Assembly (NCBI RefSeq): GCF_012641435.1
Contig: NZ_JABAIJ010000005.1
Span: 62,001-126,000, forward strand
DNA: 64,000 bases
DNA from: Rhizobium sp. P38BS-XIX
GTDB taxonomy: Bacteria > Pseudomonadota > Alphaproteobacteria > Rhizobiales > Rhizobiaceae
Direction of reading: 5' to 3'
This document shows positions 25,783 to 34,399 of this stretch, one piece after another. Both the position numbers and the translations under genes were made by a program. The notes under the pieces are model-generated. The model was not told the origin of the DNA. It ran no database searches and saw only the letters and a list, made by a program, of their open reading frames with translations. Position 1 is the stretch's first letter. Each line of letters opens with the position of its first letter.

Positions 25783-26790
25783 ATGTTCGGTGTCGATCCA
25801 ACGGTCCTCTTGATTGTTCTGCTCTCGGCCGTATCGGCCGGAGCGATCTGCTATGGCGTGCTCTATTCGCGGATCGAGTCGCAGAAGAAGGCCGAGGGTC
25901 GGGTCAACCGCGTCAAACAGGCCGAAACCGATCGTGTAAAGGTCAAGGCGGCGCGCGACCGCGTGCAGGAAATGTCCAAGCGCCGCAAGTCGGTGCAGGA
26001 CTCGCTCAAGGACCTCGAGAAACGGCAGTCGGAGAGCAACAAGAAGAAGCAGTCCTTGAAGGCGCGTCTGGCGCAGGCCGGCCTGTCGTTGACGCCCTCC
26101 CGTTTTTATCTTTTCAGCGTGCTGTTCGGCCTGTTCGTCATGCTGGTCATGTTTATTGTCGGTGCGCCGATTCTCGTCGTGCTCGGCCTGCCGTTTGCCG
26201 CGATGTTCGGCCTCCCGCGCTGGGTCGTTGGCTTTCTCATCACGCGTCGGCAGAATAAGTTTCTCGACGAGTTTCCCAACGCGCTTGATCTCATCACGCG
26301 CTCGCTGCGTTCCGGCCTTCCGCTCAACGACGCCATTCGGCTCGTCGCCTCCGAGGCGCGCGAACCGGTAAAAAGCGAATTCCGGCGTGTCGTCGAGGCG
26401 CAGCAGGTGGGCCTCAGCATCTCGGATGCCTGCGGGCGCATGAGCCTTCACATGCCGCTGCAGGAAGTGAACTTCTTCGCGATCGTCATTGCCATTCAGG
26501 CTCAGGCCGGCGGCAACCTTTCGGAAGCTCTCGGCAATCTGTCGCGTGTCCTGCGTGAGCGCAAGAAAATGAAGGCGAAGGTCAAGGCCTTGTCGATGGA
26601 AGCCAAGGCGTCCGCCGTCATCATCGGCGCTCTGCCCTTCATCGTCATGCTGCTCGTTTATCTGACGTCCCCGCAATACATGCTGGTGCTGTTCACGGAT
26701 CCACGCGGTCACCTGATCATGCTGGTTGCCGGCATATGGATGGCCTTCGGCGTCTACATCATGCGCAACATGGTCAATTTCGAGATCTGA
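25783..26790 (+). CDS. tadB: Tad inner-membrane platform protein TadB
   Basis: 335 residues. One N-terminal helix, then a long charged, coiled-coil-like region (about 28-90, rich in Lys/Arg/Gln) and a T2SS-F domain: FPNALDLITRSLRSGLPLNDAIRLVASEA (about 165-193) and VNFFAIVIAIQAQAGGNLSEALGNLSRVLRERKKM, with membrane helices between and after. It forms the platform on which CpaF acts, together with TadC. Confidence 0.94.
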   Translation: MFGVDPTVLLIVLLSAVSAGAICYGVLYSRIESQKKAEGRVNRVKQAETDRVKVKAARDRVQEMSKRRKSVQDSLKDLEKRQSESNKKKQSLKARLAQAGLSLTPSRFYLFSVLFGLFVMLVMFIVGAPILVVLGLPFAAMFGLPRWVVGFLITRRQNKFLDEFPNALDLITRSLRSGLPLNDAIRLVASEAREPVKSEFRRVVEAQQVGLSISDACGRMSLHMPLQEVNFFAIVIAIQAQAGGNLSEALGNLSRVLRERKKMKAKVKALSMEAKASAVIIGALPFIVMLLVYLTSPQYMLVLFTDPRGHLIMLVAGIWMAFGVYIMRNMVNFEI

Positions 26791-26811
26791 GCGGAGGGAG
26801 CCGCGTAGCCC

Positions 26812-27789
26812 ATGTCCGATATAGCCGCCACCCTGACCGATCCGAGCACGATTCTCGCCGTTGTCGTTGCGATCGCGGTATTCGCCACCTTCTATACGAT
26901 CGCCATGCCGCTGCTTGAACGCGGCGATCTCGACAAGCGCATGAAGGCCGTGTCGACCGAGCGCGAGCAGATCCGCGCCCGCGAACGCGCCAGGCTGAAC
27001 GCAGACGGCGGCAAGGCGACGCTGCGCAGCCAGAACAATCGCAACGCCAGTCAGATCGTCGAGCGATTCAACCTGCGCAACGCCCTTGTCGATGCGAACA
27101 CCGTCAACCGCTTGCGCGCTGCAGGCCTGCGGTCCGAAAACGCGCTGAACATGTTTCTGGTGGCCCGGTTTTTGCTGCCGTTCCTGTTTCTGGCCTTTGC
27201 CGTCGTCATGGTTTTCGTTCTTGGCTGGTTTGCCGCCAAGCCGCTGCCAATCCGCCTGCTTGGAGTGATCGTCACAGCCTATATCGGCTTCTACACGCCG
27301 AATATCTATATCTCCAACAAGATCACCAAGCGTCAGAAATCGATCAAGCGCGCCTGGCCGGATGCACTCGACCTTATGCTTATCTGTGTGGAATCCGGCA
27401 TCTCGATCGAAGCCGGCATGCGCCGTGTTGCGGACGAAATGGCGGAGCAATCGCCTCCACTGGCCGAGGAAATGGTGTTGACCACGGCTGAGTTGTCGTT
27501 CCTCCAGGATCGCCGTACCGCCTTCGACAATCTTGCCGCCCGCACGCAGATCGAGATCGTCAAATCGGTGACGCAAGCGCTGATCCAGGCCGAGCGCTAC
27601 GGTACGCCACTGTCGCAGGCGCTGCGTGTCATGGCTCAGGAAGGTCGCGACGAGCGCATGAACGAGGCGGAAAAGAAGGCGGCCGCCTTGCCGCCGAAGT
27701 TGACGGTTCCGATGATCGTCTTCTTCCTGCCTGTGCTCATGGCCGTCATTCTAGGGCCGGCCATCATCAAGGCGATGGATAAGTTCTAG
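26812..27789 (+). CDS. tadC: Tad inner-membrane platform protein TadC
   Basis: 325 residues. N-terminal helix (STILAVVVAIAVFATFYTIAMPLL), charged linker, two central helices and the T2SS-F domain (WPDALDLMLICVESGISIEAGMRRVADEM, later GTPLSQALRVMAQEGRDERMNEAEKKAAALP) with a final helix. GGAGGGAG 15-20 bases upstream supports the start. The stop codon TAG (27787-27789) is the first triplet of the RIME-like repeat that follows. Confidence 0.94.
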   Translation: MSDIAATLTDPSTILAVVVAIAVFATFYTIAMPLLERGDLDKRMKAVSTEREQIRARERARLNADGGKATLRSQNNRNASQIVERFNLRNALVDANTVNRLRAAGLRSENALNMFLVARFLLPFLFLAFAVVMVFVLGWFAAKPLPIRLLGVIVTAYIGFYTPNIYISNKITKRQKSIKRAWPDALDLMLICVESGISIEAGMRRVADEMAEQSPPLAEEMVLTTAELSFLQDRRTAFDNLAARTQIEIVKSVTQALIQAERYGTPLSQALRVMAQEGRDERMNEAEKKAAALPPKLTVPMIVFFLPVLMAVILGPAIIKAMDKF

Positions 27790-27891
27790 AGCAATTCCAG
27801 GAAAAATGCGCAGCGGTCTTCCATCCGGAATTGCGCAAAAACAAAGAGATAGAGCGGTTCAGTGATTCCGTGAAAAGCTGAACCGCTCTAG
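27787..27891. repeat. RIME1-like intergenic repeat, copy 1
   Basis: About 105 bp made of two palindromes: GCAATTCC/GGAATTGC (27791-27798/27827-27834) and AGAGCGGTTCAG/CTGAACCGCTCT (27851-27862/27878-27889). Size and double-palindrome design fit the Rhizobium-specific intergenic mosaic element RIME1 as I know it. Copy 2 is at 59589-59693 in the same orientation. Its first bases are the tadC stop codon, and the second stem could serve as a transcription end. Confidence 0.85.
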
Positions 27892-28034
27892 TCGGACCAG
27901 CTTGCTCGCCTGGGAAGGCGTGGTAATCTTCGAACAATATCGTCCCTGCCGCAAAGCGCATGCTCGTTCGTCAGCCCCGGAAGAGCCAATGCCATCCGGC
28001 GGGACGGATCTGCAGCCATATCCGGAGGTGCCGC

Positions 28035-28679
28035 ATGTCATCTATGGCCGTATTTTTCAGTGTCATCGCCGCAGTCCTGATCGGGGCCGTCAGCCCCGGA
28101 CCGAGCTTCGTGCTTGTCTCCCGCATCGCCGTCTCCCGCTCCCGCAAGGCCGGTTTGGCGGCAGCGTTGGGCATGGGAACAGGCAGCGTGATTTTCGCGA
28201 CACTGGCTCTGTTCGGTCTGAGCGCGCTGCTGATGAAGGTCGAGTGGCTCTATATCGCGCTGCGGGTCGCCGGTGGCCTCTACCTGATTTATGTCGGCAT
28301 CCGCATCTGGCGGCATGCGCCGGACGATCTGCCGATCGATGCTCCGGCAACGCCGGCTGCCGGCGGTATCGCCCGTAACTTTTTCTTTGCGCTGGGAACG
28401 CAACTCAGCAATCCGAAGACGGCTATTTTCTACGGCAGTATCTTTGCCGCACTTCTTCCCGCCGCCCCGGCGCCGTGGCTGTTGCTGACGGTGCCGCCAG
28501 CCGTTTTCCTGGTCGAAGTGGGTTGCTACGCGGTGGTAACGTTGGCTTTTTCCTCCAATCGGCCACGCGCGCTTTATGTCGGATCGAAACTCTGGATCGA
28601 TAGGGTCGCAGGCGCGGTGATCGGTGCACTTGGCGCGCGATTGGTGGCTGAAGGCTTGCCGCGTCACATCTGGCGTTGA
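28035..28679 (+). CDS. LysE/RhtB-family amino-acid exporter
   Basis: 214 residues from ATG 28035, preceded by CCGGAGGTG; upstream in-frame codons are not conserved-looking. Six membrane helices, with the signature IGAVSPGPSFVLVSRIAVSRSRKAGLAAALGMGTG (about 14-48) and the motif GTQLSNPKTAIFYGSIFAALLP in the second half. Proteins of this family export amino acids or their analogues by proton antiport. It is separated from the pilus genes by the repeat, so functional linkage to the pilus is unlikely. Confidence 0.93.
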   Translation: MSSMAVFFSVIAAVLIGAVSPGPSFVLVSRIAVSRSRKAGLAAALGMGTGSVIFATLALFGLSALLMKVEWLYIALRVAGGLYLIYVGIRIWRHAPDDLPIDAPATPAAGGIARNFFFALGTQLSNPKTAIFYGSIFAALLPAAPAPWLLLTVPPAVFLVEVGCYAVVTLAFSSNRPRALYVGSKLWIDRVAGAVIGALGARLVAEGLPRHIWR

Positions 28680-28734
28680 TGGCCCGCGGCAGGGTGACTG
28701 CGCAGGAGAAACCCGCCGATCTCTGTTAAAAGCT

Positions 28735-29562
28735 CTATTGGATGGCTTTTTTGGTGTCGCTGCCGGCGGCAAGCTTCTGCCAGGAGTTCTGCTGCGCCAG
28801 CATGCCGCGCAGATAGGCAACGTTGGCGTTAGCCTGCTGCGGTGTCAGCTCCTGGCGGGCGATCTGTTCCGCCTCGGCAAAGCGGCCCTGCAAGCCGACG
28901 ACAAGCGCCAGATTCTGACGAACGCGGCTGTCGGTGCCGGGCTGCGCGATGGCCGAGCGAAGGTAGGTTTCGGCATTCTTGAGATCGCCGGTCAGCACGT
29001 AGGACATGCCGAGATTGGAAAGGATCGTCGGCTCATTCGGAGCCAGAACCAGCGCGTCGCGATATTTGGCGCGGGCATCTGTGGAGCGGCCGAGCTGGTC
29101 GAGGATGGCCCCTTGCGCGGAAGCCAGCCGCCAATCGGGGCGATCCGGTGTCTGGGCACGGTCGATGGTCGAAAGCGCCTCTTCGAGCTGGCCCGCCGCC
29201 GCCTGCGACTTGCCATAGGCAGCCAGCACGCCTCGGTCGGTCGGATTGGCGATCGCGACCTGCTGCATGACGGCAAGCGCCTGATCGTTACGGCCGCTCA
29301 TGCGCAAGGCGTTGGCATAGTTGACGCCGGCATCGCGATCCTTGGGATTCGCGTCATAGGCCTTGCCATAGGTGGCGGTTGCCTGTGCGAGATCGGTGCT
29401 GTTCATCGTGTCGAGAGGTCGCGATGCCTTGGGGATCGAACCAGTCGTCATCTTGTCTTTTGCGGTTGTTGTGCAGCTTGCAAGCGCGATGGCCAGAAGT
29501 GCTGCGGAAGCGCCGCGAAAGAGGAAGGTTTTCAATGATGACGTGGTGAAGACCGCCGGCAT
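28735..29562 (-). CDS. TadD-like TPR lipoprotein
   Basis: 275 residues. Signal peptide with lipobox AIALASC (Cys about 30), then TTTAKDKMTTGS, followed by tetratricopeptide repeats from about 60 to 250 (for example ATATYGKAYDANPKDRDAGVNYANAL and ARAKYRDALVLAPNEPTILSNLGMSY). TadD-type TPR lipoproteins are pilot-like factors of Tad secretins, and the place just after tadC supports this, although the gene points the other way and a LysE gene lies between. Confidence 0.85.
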   Translation of the reverse strand: MPAVFTTSSLKTFLFRGASAALLAIALASCTTTAKDKMTTGSIPKASRPLDTMNSTDLAQATATYGKAYDANPKDRDAGVNYANALRMSGRNDQALAVMQQVAIANPTDRGVLAAYGKSQAAAGQLEEALSTIDRAQTPDRPDWRLASAQGAILDQLGRSTDARAKYRDALVLAPNEPTILSNLGMSYVLTGDLKNAETYLRSAIAQPGTDSRVRQNLALVVGLQGRFAEAEQIARQELTPQQANANVAYLRGMLAQQNSWQKLAAGSDTKKAIQ

Positions 29563-29650
29563 TTCGCTTATCCCTGAATTCCTTGGATCTTGCGCCCGGC
29601 CTAGAATCGGAACAGGGAAAGGTTCGACGCAATGTTCGCTCCAGCAATAA

Positions 29651-29676
29651 TCTGTTAACCCTAACAGACGGTTAAC
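29651..29676. promoter_or_regulatory. Overlapping palindromes between the TadD-like gene and the aminopeptidase
   Basis: TCTGTTA-N4-TAACAGA (29651-29668) and GTTAACC-N9-GGTTAAC (29654-29660/29670-29676) are both perfect. They lie 89 bases before the leftward TadD-like start and 36 bases before the rightward start at 29712. Likely an operator; the GTTAACC half-site recalls that upstream of cpaB. Confidence 0.4.
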
Positions 29677-29711
29677 TCTCGATTCCCTGAAGTCATCGTC
29701 AAAGGATTGTT

Positions 29712-31103
29712 ATGGCCCCCTATCAGTTCATCGAGCGCGCGACGCCCTTCAATTCGAAGGGTGGCGCAACGCTGCCGATCTTTGCCGTTACGCCGGCGCA
29801 TATAGAAACCGGCACCATCGATCCCATCGCGCTCGATTGGGCCAGCAAGGCCGGCTACAAGGCCGAAAGCGGCTCTCTGTTGCTGATCCCGACGGCCGAT
29901 GGACACCTCGGCGGCGCATTGTTCGGTCTAGGCTCCAATCCTTCCGAACAGCCTTTCCTGACGGGCCGGCTTGCGCGCAGCCTGCCGGCGGGCGAGTGGC
30001 ACATCGAGACCGCACCCCTGACGGCAAACCGTCTTTCGCTTGGCTTCGGTCTGGGCAGCTACCGTTTCGAGCGTTACAAGTCCGAGAAGGCGACGGCGCC
30101 GACGCTGATGATCCCGCGCGATGCAGATGCCGCCGACATCAAGCGTCAGCTTGCCGGCGTCTTTCTGGCGCGCGACCTCATCAACACACCGACCAACGAT
30201 ATGGGCCCCGAACAGCTCGAAGCCGCCTTCCGGGCACTGGCCGAACACTATAAGGCGGAGATGTCCGTCATCATCGGCGATGATCTTCTGAAGGAAAACT
30301 TCCCGCTGGTTCACACGGTTGGACGCGCCAGCGCCGATGCGCCGCGCCTTCTCGAAATGCGTTGGGGCAAGAAGGGCCATCGCCGTATCACGCTGGTCGG
30401 CAAGGGTGTCTGCTTCGACACCGGCGGTCTCGACATCAAGCCGGCCTCCTCGATGCTGCTGATGAAGAAAGACATGGGCGGCGCGGCCAACGTCATGGGC
30501 CTGGCGCTGATGATCATGGACGCCAAGCTCAAGGTTGACCTGCGCGTCATCATTCCCGTCGTCGAGAACTCGATTTCGGCCAACGCCTTCCGTCCCGGCG
30601 ATATCTACAAGAGCCGCAAGGGCTTGACCGTTCAGATCGACAACACCGACGCCGAGGGCCGGCTGATCCTCGCCGATGCGCTTGCCTATGCCGATGAGGA
30701 TGCGCCGGATTTGATGATCGACATGGCAACGCTGACGGGTGCTGCCCGCGTCGCGCTCGGCCCCGATCTGCCGCCCTTCTTCACCGACGACAACGATCTC
30801 GCCCGCGACCTCACCGAAGCGAGCCTGGAGACGGACGACCCGCTGTGGCGCATGCCGCTCTACATGGGCTATGACAAGGATATCCGCACGAAATTCGCCG
30901 ATATCACCAATGCCCCGTCCGGCGGCATGGCAGGCTCCATCACGGCGGCCCTGTTCCTCAAGCGCTTCGTGACGAAAACGCCGAGCTGGGCGCATTTCGA
31001 TATCTACGGCTGGGCGCAGAGCGAGCGGCCGCATTCGCCAGGTGGCGGAGAGGCACAGGCAATCCGCGCGCTCTATCATCACATTCGACAGAGCGTACGC
31101 TAA
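29712..31103 (+). CDS. Leucyl aminopeptidase family protein (M17)
   Basis: 463 residues. The C-terminal catalytic domain has the M17 metal and active-site motifs: VGKGVCFDTGGLDIKPASSMLLMKKDMGGAANVMG (Lys and Asp ligands, about 230-264) and the signature IDNTDAEGRLILADAL (about 311-326). The N-terminal ~130 residues are the shorter, divergent macro-like domain typical of the alphaproteobacterial PepB group. A cytoplasmic two-metal exopeptidase for peptide turnover. Confidence 0.93.
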   Translation: MAPYQFIERATPFNSKGGATLPIFAVTPAHIETGTIDPIALDWASKAGYKAESGSLLLIPTADGHLGGALFGLGSNPSEQPFLTGRLARSLPAGEWHIETAPLTANRLSLGFGLGSYRFERYKSEKATAPTLMIPRDADAADIKRQLAGVFLARDLINTPTNDMGPEQLEAAFRALAEHYKAEMSVIIGDDLLKENFPLVHTVGRASADAPRLLEMRWGKKGHRRITLVGKGVCFDTGGLDIKPASSMLLMKKDMGGAANVMGLALMIMDAKLKVDLRVIIPVVENSISANAFRPGDIYKSRKGLTVQIDNTDAEGRLILADALAYADEDAPDLMIDMATLTGAARVALGPDLPPFFTDDNDLARDLTEASLETDDPLWRMPLYMGYDKDIRTKFADITNAPSGGMAGSITAALFLKRFVTKTPSWAHFDIYGWAQSERPHSPGGGEAQAIRALYHHIRQSVR

Positions 31104-31136
31104 GCTCCGGCCCTGGTCGAAGCAGGGAATATCACG

Positions 31137-31164
31137 GCCCTTCGTTGCCTTGTCGACGAAGGGC
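31137..31164 (+). terminator. Hairpin downstream of the aminopeptidase gene
   Basis: GCCCTTCGT (31137-31145) pairs with ACGAAGGGC (31156-31164), 33 bases after the stop codon; a smaller TCCCG/CGGGA stem follows. No proper T-run, so termination is likely but not proven. Confidence 0.45.
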
Positions 31165-31283
31165 TCCCGTTTGGCGGGAACCTGAGGGCACATCGCGTCG
31201 TTTTGCGTCCAGTGAAGAAATATGTCCCTTGAAACTACCATAATCCTTCAGCAGACTGGAACGGTAGCGTAACGATTTCGGGG

Positions 31284-31634
31284 TTGCCCTTGCCGCTTGA
31301 ATTCTCCGCCTCGCAGGCTTTGGGCCTCTGGCATGGCGTGACGCTCGCTCAGGTGCGCCGCGAGGATCACGATTTGACGTTGCGGCAGACGGCAATCCTG
31401 CTGCAGATCTATCTCGTGCCGCCGCCGCATACGGTGCGCGGTCTTGCGGCAACGCTCGGCGTCACAAAGCCGGTCATCACCCGGGCGCTCGATACCATGG
31501 GAGTTATGGGATTGGTCGACCGCGTGCGCGACGATCGTGATCGGCGCAATGTCATCATTAAGCGTACGGTTACCGGCGCGCTTTATCTGGAGAAGCTCGG
31601 CGATCTCGTCATCGAGCATGGCCGCAAAACATGA
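31284..31634 (+). CDS. MarR-type winged-helix regulator
   Basis: 116 residues with a probable TTG start at 31284 (TTG 31290 is also in frame); the ribosome-binding site is weak. Residues ~40-95 form the winged helix: TLRQTAILLQIYLVPPPHTVRGLAATLGVTKPVITRALDTMGVMGLVDRVRDDRDRRNVIIKRT, ending with the usual wing DDRDRR. It lacks the long dimerisation helices of full MarR proteins. It is 16 bp upstream of the NlpC/P60 gene and probably in the same transcript. Confidence 0.85.
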   Translation: MPLPLEFSASQALGLWHGVTLAQVRREDHDLTLRQTAILLQIYLVPPPHTVRGLAATLGVTKPVITRALDTMGVMGLVDRVRDDRDRRNVIIKRTVTGALYLEKLGDLVIEHGRKT

Positions 31635-31650
31635 ACTCGGGAATTTCATA

Positions 31651-32505
31651 ATGACGTTGGACCGCCGCCTCAATGCCTTCAGACCCGATCTTGCCGAGGC
31701 CTCTCTCAAGGGCAAGGTCGAGGCCGAGCGCTTCGTCGAGGGCAGCGGCGCACGCGTCGTCGTCCCGGTTATCGCGCTGCGGCCGAAGCCGGAATTCGCG
31801 TCCGGCATCGATACCGAGCTGCTGCTGGGCGAAGAGGTGACGGTATTCGAGCGCCGCAATGGCTGGTGCTGGGTGAAAGCGAATGCTGACGGCTATGTCG
31901 GCTATCTTCCCGAAACGGCGATCAAGGAAGGCGGGGCCGCGCCGACCCATGTCGTCATTCCGCAACGCACGTTCCTCTATCCCGAGCCGGAACTGCGCAA
32001 GCCGCATGCGGCGATCCTCTCCATGGGCAGCCTCATCCATGTTGCCGGCACGGCGGAGGCGCGCGGCAATCACTATGTTGTCCTGGAAGACGGCACGGCC
32101 ATCTTTGCCAAGCATGTGAAGCCGATCGGCGACAACAGCGGCGGCGACTTCGTCGAGGTTGCCTTACGTTTCCTCGAGACACCCTATCTCTGGGGCGGTC
32201 GTTCGGGTCTCGGCATCGATTGCTCCGGCCTCGTGCAGCTTGCGCTCGCAATGACCGGCCGCGCGGCACCGCGCGATACCGACATGCAGGCGGCAGGCCT
32301 CGGTCAGTCCATCGAGCGCGAGGAATTGAAGCGCGGCGATTTCGTCTTCTGGAAGGGGCATGTCGCCATCATGGAAGATCCAGAAACCATCATTCACGCC
32401 AATGGCCACACCATGACTGTGGCTCGCGAAAACTTCGCGGACGCCATCGAGCGTATCGGTTGGCTCTATGAACGGCCAACCGGATACCGCCGTTTCGTCG
32501 ATTGA
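31651..32505 (+). CDS. NlpC/P60-family peptidoglycan hydrolase with SH3-like domains
   Basis: 284 residues from ATG 31651. Two SH3-like segments (about 40-90 and 100-155; ERRNGWCWVKANADGYVGYLPE is the clearest) precede the C40 cysteine peptidase: Cys in GIDCSGLVQLALAM (about 192), His in FWKGHVAIME (about 235) and a third His in IIHANGHTM. No signal peptide is visible, so activity may be cytoplasmic on muropeptides, as in dipeptidyl-peptidase VI relatives. Confidence 0.9.
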   Translation: MTLDRRLNAFRPDLAEASLKGKVEAERFVEGSGARVVVPVIALRPKPEFASGIDTELLLGEEVTVFERRNGWCWVKANADGYVGYLPETAIKEGGAAPTHVVIPQRTFLYPEPELRKPHAAILSMGSLIHVAGTAEARGNHYVVLEDGTAIFAKHVKPIGDNSGGDFVEVALRFLETPYLWGGRSGLGIDCSGLVQLALAMTGRAAPRDTDMQAAGLGQSIEREELKRGDFVFWKGHVAIMEDPETIIHANGHTMTVARENFADAIERIGWLYERPTGYRRFVD

Positions 32506-32579
32506 TTGCCTCTCGGAACCGTCTTTTCACTCGCTCGTTATCCCCGTGATCGGGATATCCTATCGGCAGGAGGAGAGGC

Positions 32580-32819
32580 ATGCCCATCACGGCGATGGAA
32601 CAGATGGTGCGGGATATTTTATTCGATGATCACATGCGCAGGGGAGGCAAGATCGGTAGGCTGCGTGAGCTTTACAATGAAGCCCGAGGCCTTCAACGCC
32701 TCGACAGCGAAAGTGCGATGGACCTGGATGACGGCGTTGAGGACGATCTAAGGGTGATAGAGGAAGCCCTGCATGATCTTGACGTCGATGTCTGCAAAAG
32801 GGGCGCCGCTATCTTGTAG
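32580..32819 (+). CDS. Small acidic protein of unknown function
   Basis: 79 residues with a strong AGGAGGAG ribosome-binding site 5-12 bases before ATG 32580. Rich in Asp, Glu, Leu and Arg, with no membrane segment; the middle (RLRELYNEARGLQRLDSESAMDLDD) and the end (DLRVIEEALHDLDVDVCKRG) look helical. I do not recognise a family. It may ride on the transcript from 31284. Confidence 0.65.
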   Translation: MPITAMEQMVRDILFDDHMRRGGKIGRLRELYNEARGLQRLDSESAMDLDDGVEDDLRVIEEALHDLDVDVCKRGAAIL

Positions 32820-32854
32820 GCCGGCGCCTTGGTCAATTCGCTTCATTCGGCATG

Positions 32855-33780
32855 TCACCGCGTACGCGGTCGCGCAATCCAGATTCCGGCGATAATGACG
32901 ATGCCGCCAAGGGCCTGTATCACGGTGACGACTTCGCCGAACAGGAACCAGGCGAAAAGCGCGGCTGCGATCGATTCCAGGAAAATGACCAGCGAAGAAA
33001 AGACGGTCGGCAGCCGGCCGAGCGCGATGGACAGCATGCCCTGACCGCCGGCATGGCTGATGAGGCCGAGCGCCAGAAGCACGCACCATCCCGAGATCGA
33101 CTGCGGCAATATCCGCGGCTCGAAGAAGAAGGCGACAAGAAACAGGATCGCCGAGGTAATCAGGCTAAGCTCGAAAGTGACACGCGCCGCATTGGTTTTC
33201 GGGCGTGCTGCACCCACCGCAAGGAAATAGAGACCGAAGAAAGCGCCGGTGATGATGGCAAGCGCATCGCCGACGGCGCGGTTGGATTGAAAGCGAGGCT
33301 TTGCGCCACCAGCGCCGCGCCGCCGGCGAGGCAGACAAGAAGCCCGATCAGCGTGGTGCGATCAACCCGTTGCCGCAGCAGGAGCCAGCCAAAAATCACG
33401 ACCCAGAGCGGCGCCATGGTCGCAAAGAACGTGGCATTGGCGATGGTCGTGCCCATGATGGCAAGGTGCCAGAAGAAAAGGTCGCCGGTGAACGCAATGC
33501 CGGCAAGAATGGTCGGCAAGGTGAAGCTCGCGCGGGGTGACGAAACGTCTCCGGCCTCCGCATATCGCATCCATATCCAGAGGATCGGCAGCGCCAGGAA
33601 GACGCGCCAGAAAGCGCTGGCGAAAGGCCCGACATCCGCCAGACGCACGAGGCTCGGCGAGATACTCATCGCCAACGCGGCCAGCAGCATCGCCACTACG
33701 CCGAGAAGAAAGCTCCTCGCATCGGCACCTTCATCGACGCTCGGAGCGTGCGTATCGTATTCGGTGTCCGGCTGTGACAT
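32855..33780 (-). pseudogene. DMT-family (EamA) transporter, frameshifted
   Basis: Two frames together give a normal ~308-residue ten-helix drug/metabolite transporter. From ATG 33780 the first frame runs through LVRLADVGPFASAFWRVFLALP and two EamA-type halves up to GGAALVAQSLAF; then at the AAA run 33290-33292 (TTT on the coding strand) the sequence continues only in the other frame with QSNRAVGDALAIITG and the second EamA domain to 32855. One missing base restores the gene. Either a real pseudogene or a homopolymer sequencing error. It is divergent from an Lrp regulator that probably controls it. Confidence 0.85.
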
Positions 33781-33902
33781 TCTCGTGCCTCTGCAAATCA
33801 GTTGATATGGCGCAAACGTAATACGGCCAAAAAGAGTATTGCGCTCCATTTTCGCCGTTTCCATGCAATTTTGTTTCCTCTTTGCGGTAAGGATGGTCTG
33901 AA

Positions 33903-34382
33903 ATGCGCAAAACTGCTGATCTCGATGAGTTCGATATCGCGATTCTCGAGATCCTGCAGAAGGACAGCGATGTTCCGCAGCGCCAGATCGGAGAGCTGGT
34001 CCATCTGTCAGCGGCTGCCGTGCAGCGGCGTATCAAACGCATGCAGGCGGACGGCGTCATCCAGGCGACCATAGCCATCATCGATCCCGCTTCCGTTGCC
34101 TTGCCGATCACCATCGTCGTCGAAGTCCAGATCGCCGACGAGCGTTATGATCTCCTCAATGCGATCAAGCGCAGCTTCCTGCAGGCACCGGAAGTGCAGC
34201 AATGCTATCAGGTGACCGGCGAAGCGGATTTCGTTCTGATTGTCGTCGTCGCGGATATGCCGGCCTATCAGGAACTCAGCCGGCGTCTCTTTCACGACAA
34301 TCCAAACGTCACGAAATTCAAGTCGCTCGTCACTATGGACCGGGTGAAGACCGGTCTTTCCCTGCCGTTGCGGCGGGATTAG
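33903..34382 (+). CDS. Lrp/AsnC-family transcriptional regulator
   Basis: 159 residues. N-terminal helix-turn-helix (DEFDIAILEILQKDSDVPQRQIGELVHLSAAAVQRRIKRMQADGVI, about 6-51) and a C-terminal RAM/effector domain with VQQCYQVTGEADFVLIVVVADMPAYQELSRRLF. Lrp proteins sense amino acids. Divergent from the DMT transporter gene, a frequent regulator/exporter pair; an inverted repeat in the shared region (33810-33844) may be the operator. Confidence 0.94.
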   Translation: MRKTADLDEFDIAILEILQKDSDVPQRQIGELVHLSAAAVQRRIKRMQADGVIQATIAIIDPASVALPITIVVEVQIADERYDLLNAIKRSFLQAPEVQQCYQVTGEADFVLIVVVADMPAYQELSRRLFHDNPNVTKFKSLVTMDRVKTGLSLPLRRD

Positions 34383-34399
34383 CTGCCGGCTGGCTAGAG

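Noticed and set aside
25714..27576. A 620-codon open frame on the minus strand
   Set aside because: It lies wholly antisense to cpaF, tadB and tadC, whose proteins are unmistakable; GC-rich codon bias keeps the antisense frame open.
32855..33780. Programmed -1 frameshifting in the DMT gene
   Set aside because: The site TTTCAA is not a slippery heptamer and transporters of this family are not known to be frameshifted; a base loss or sequencing error is simpler.
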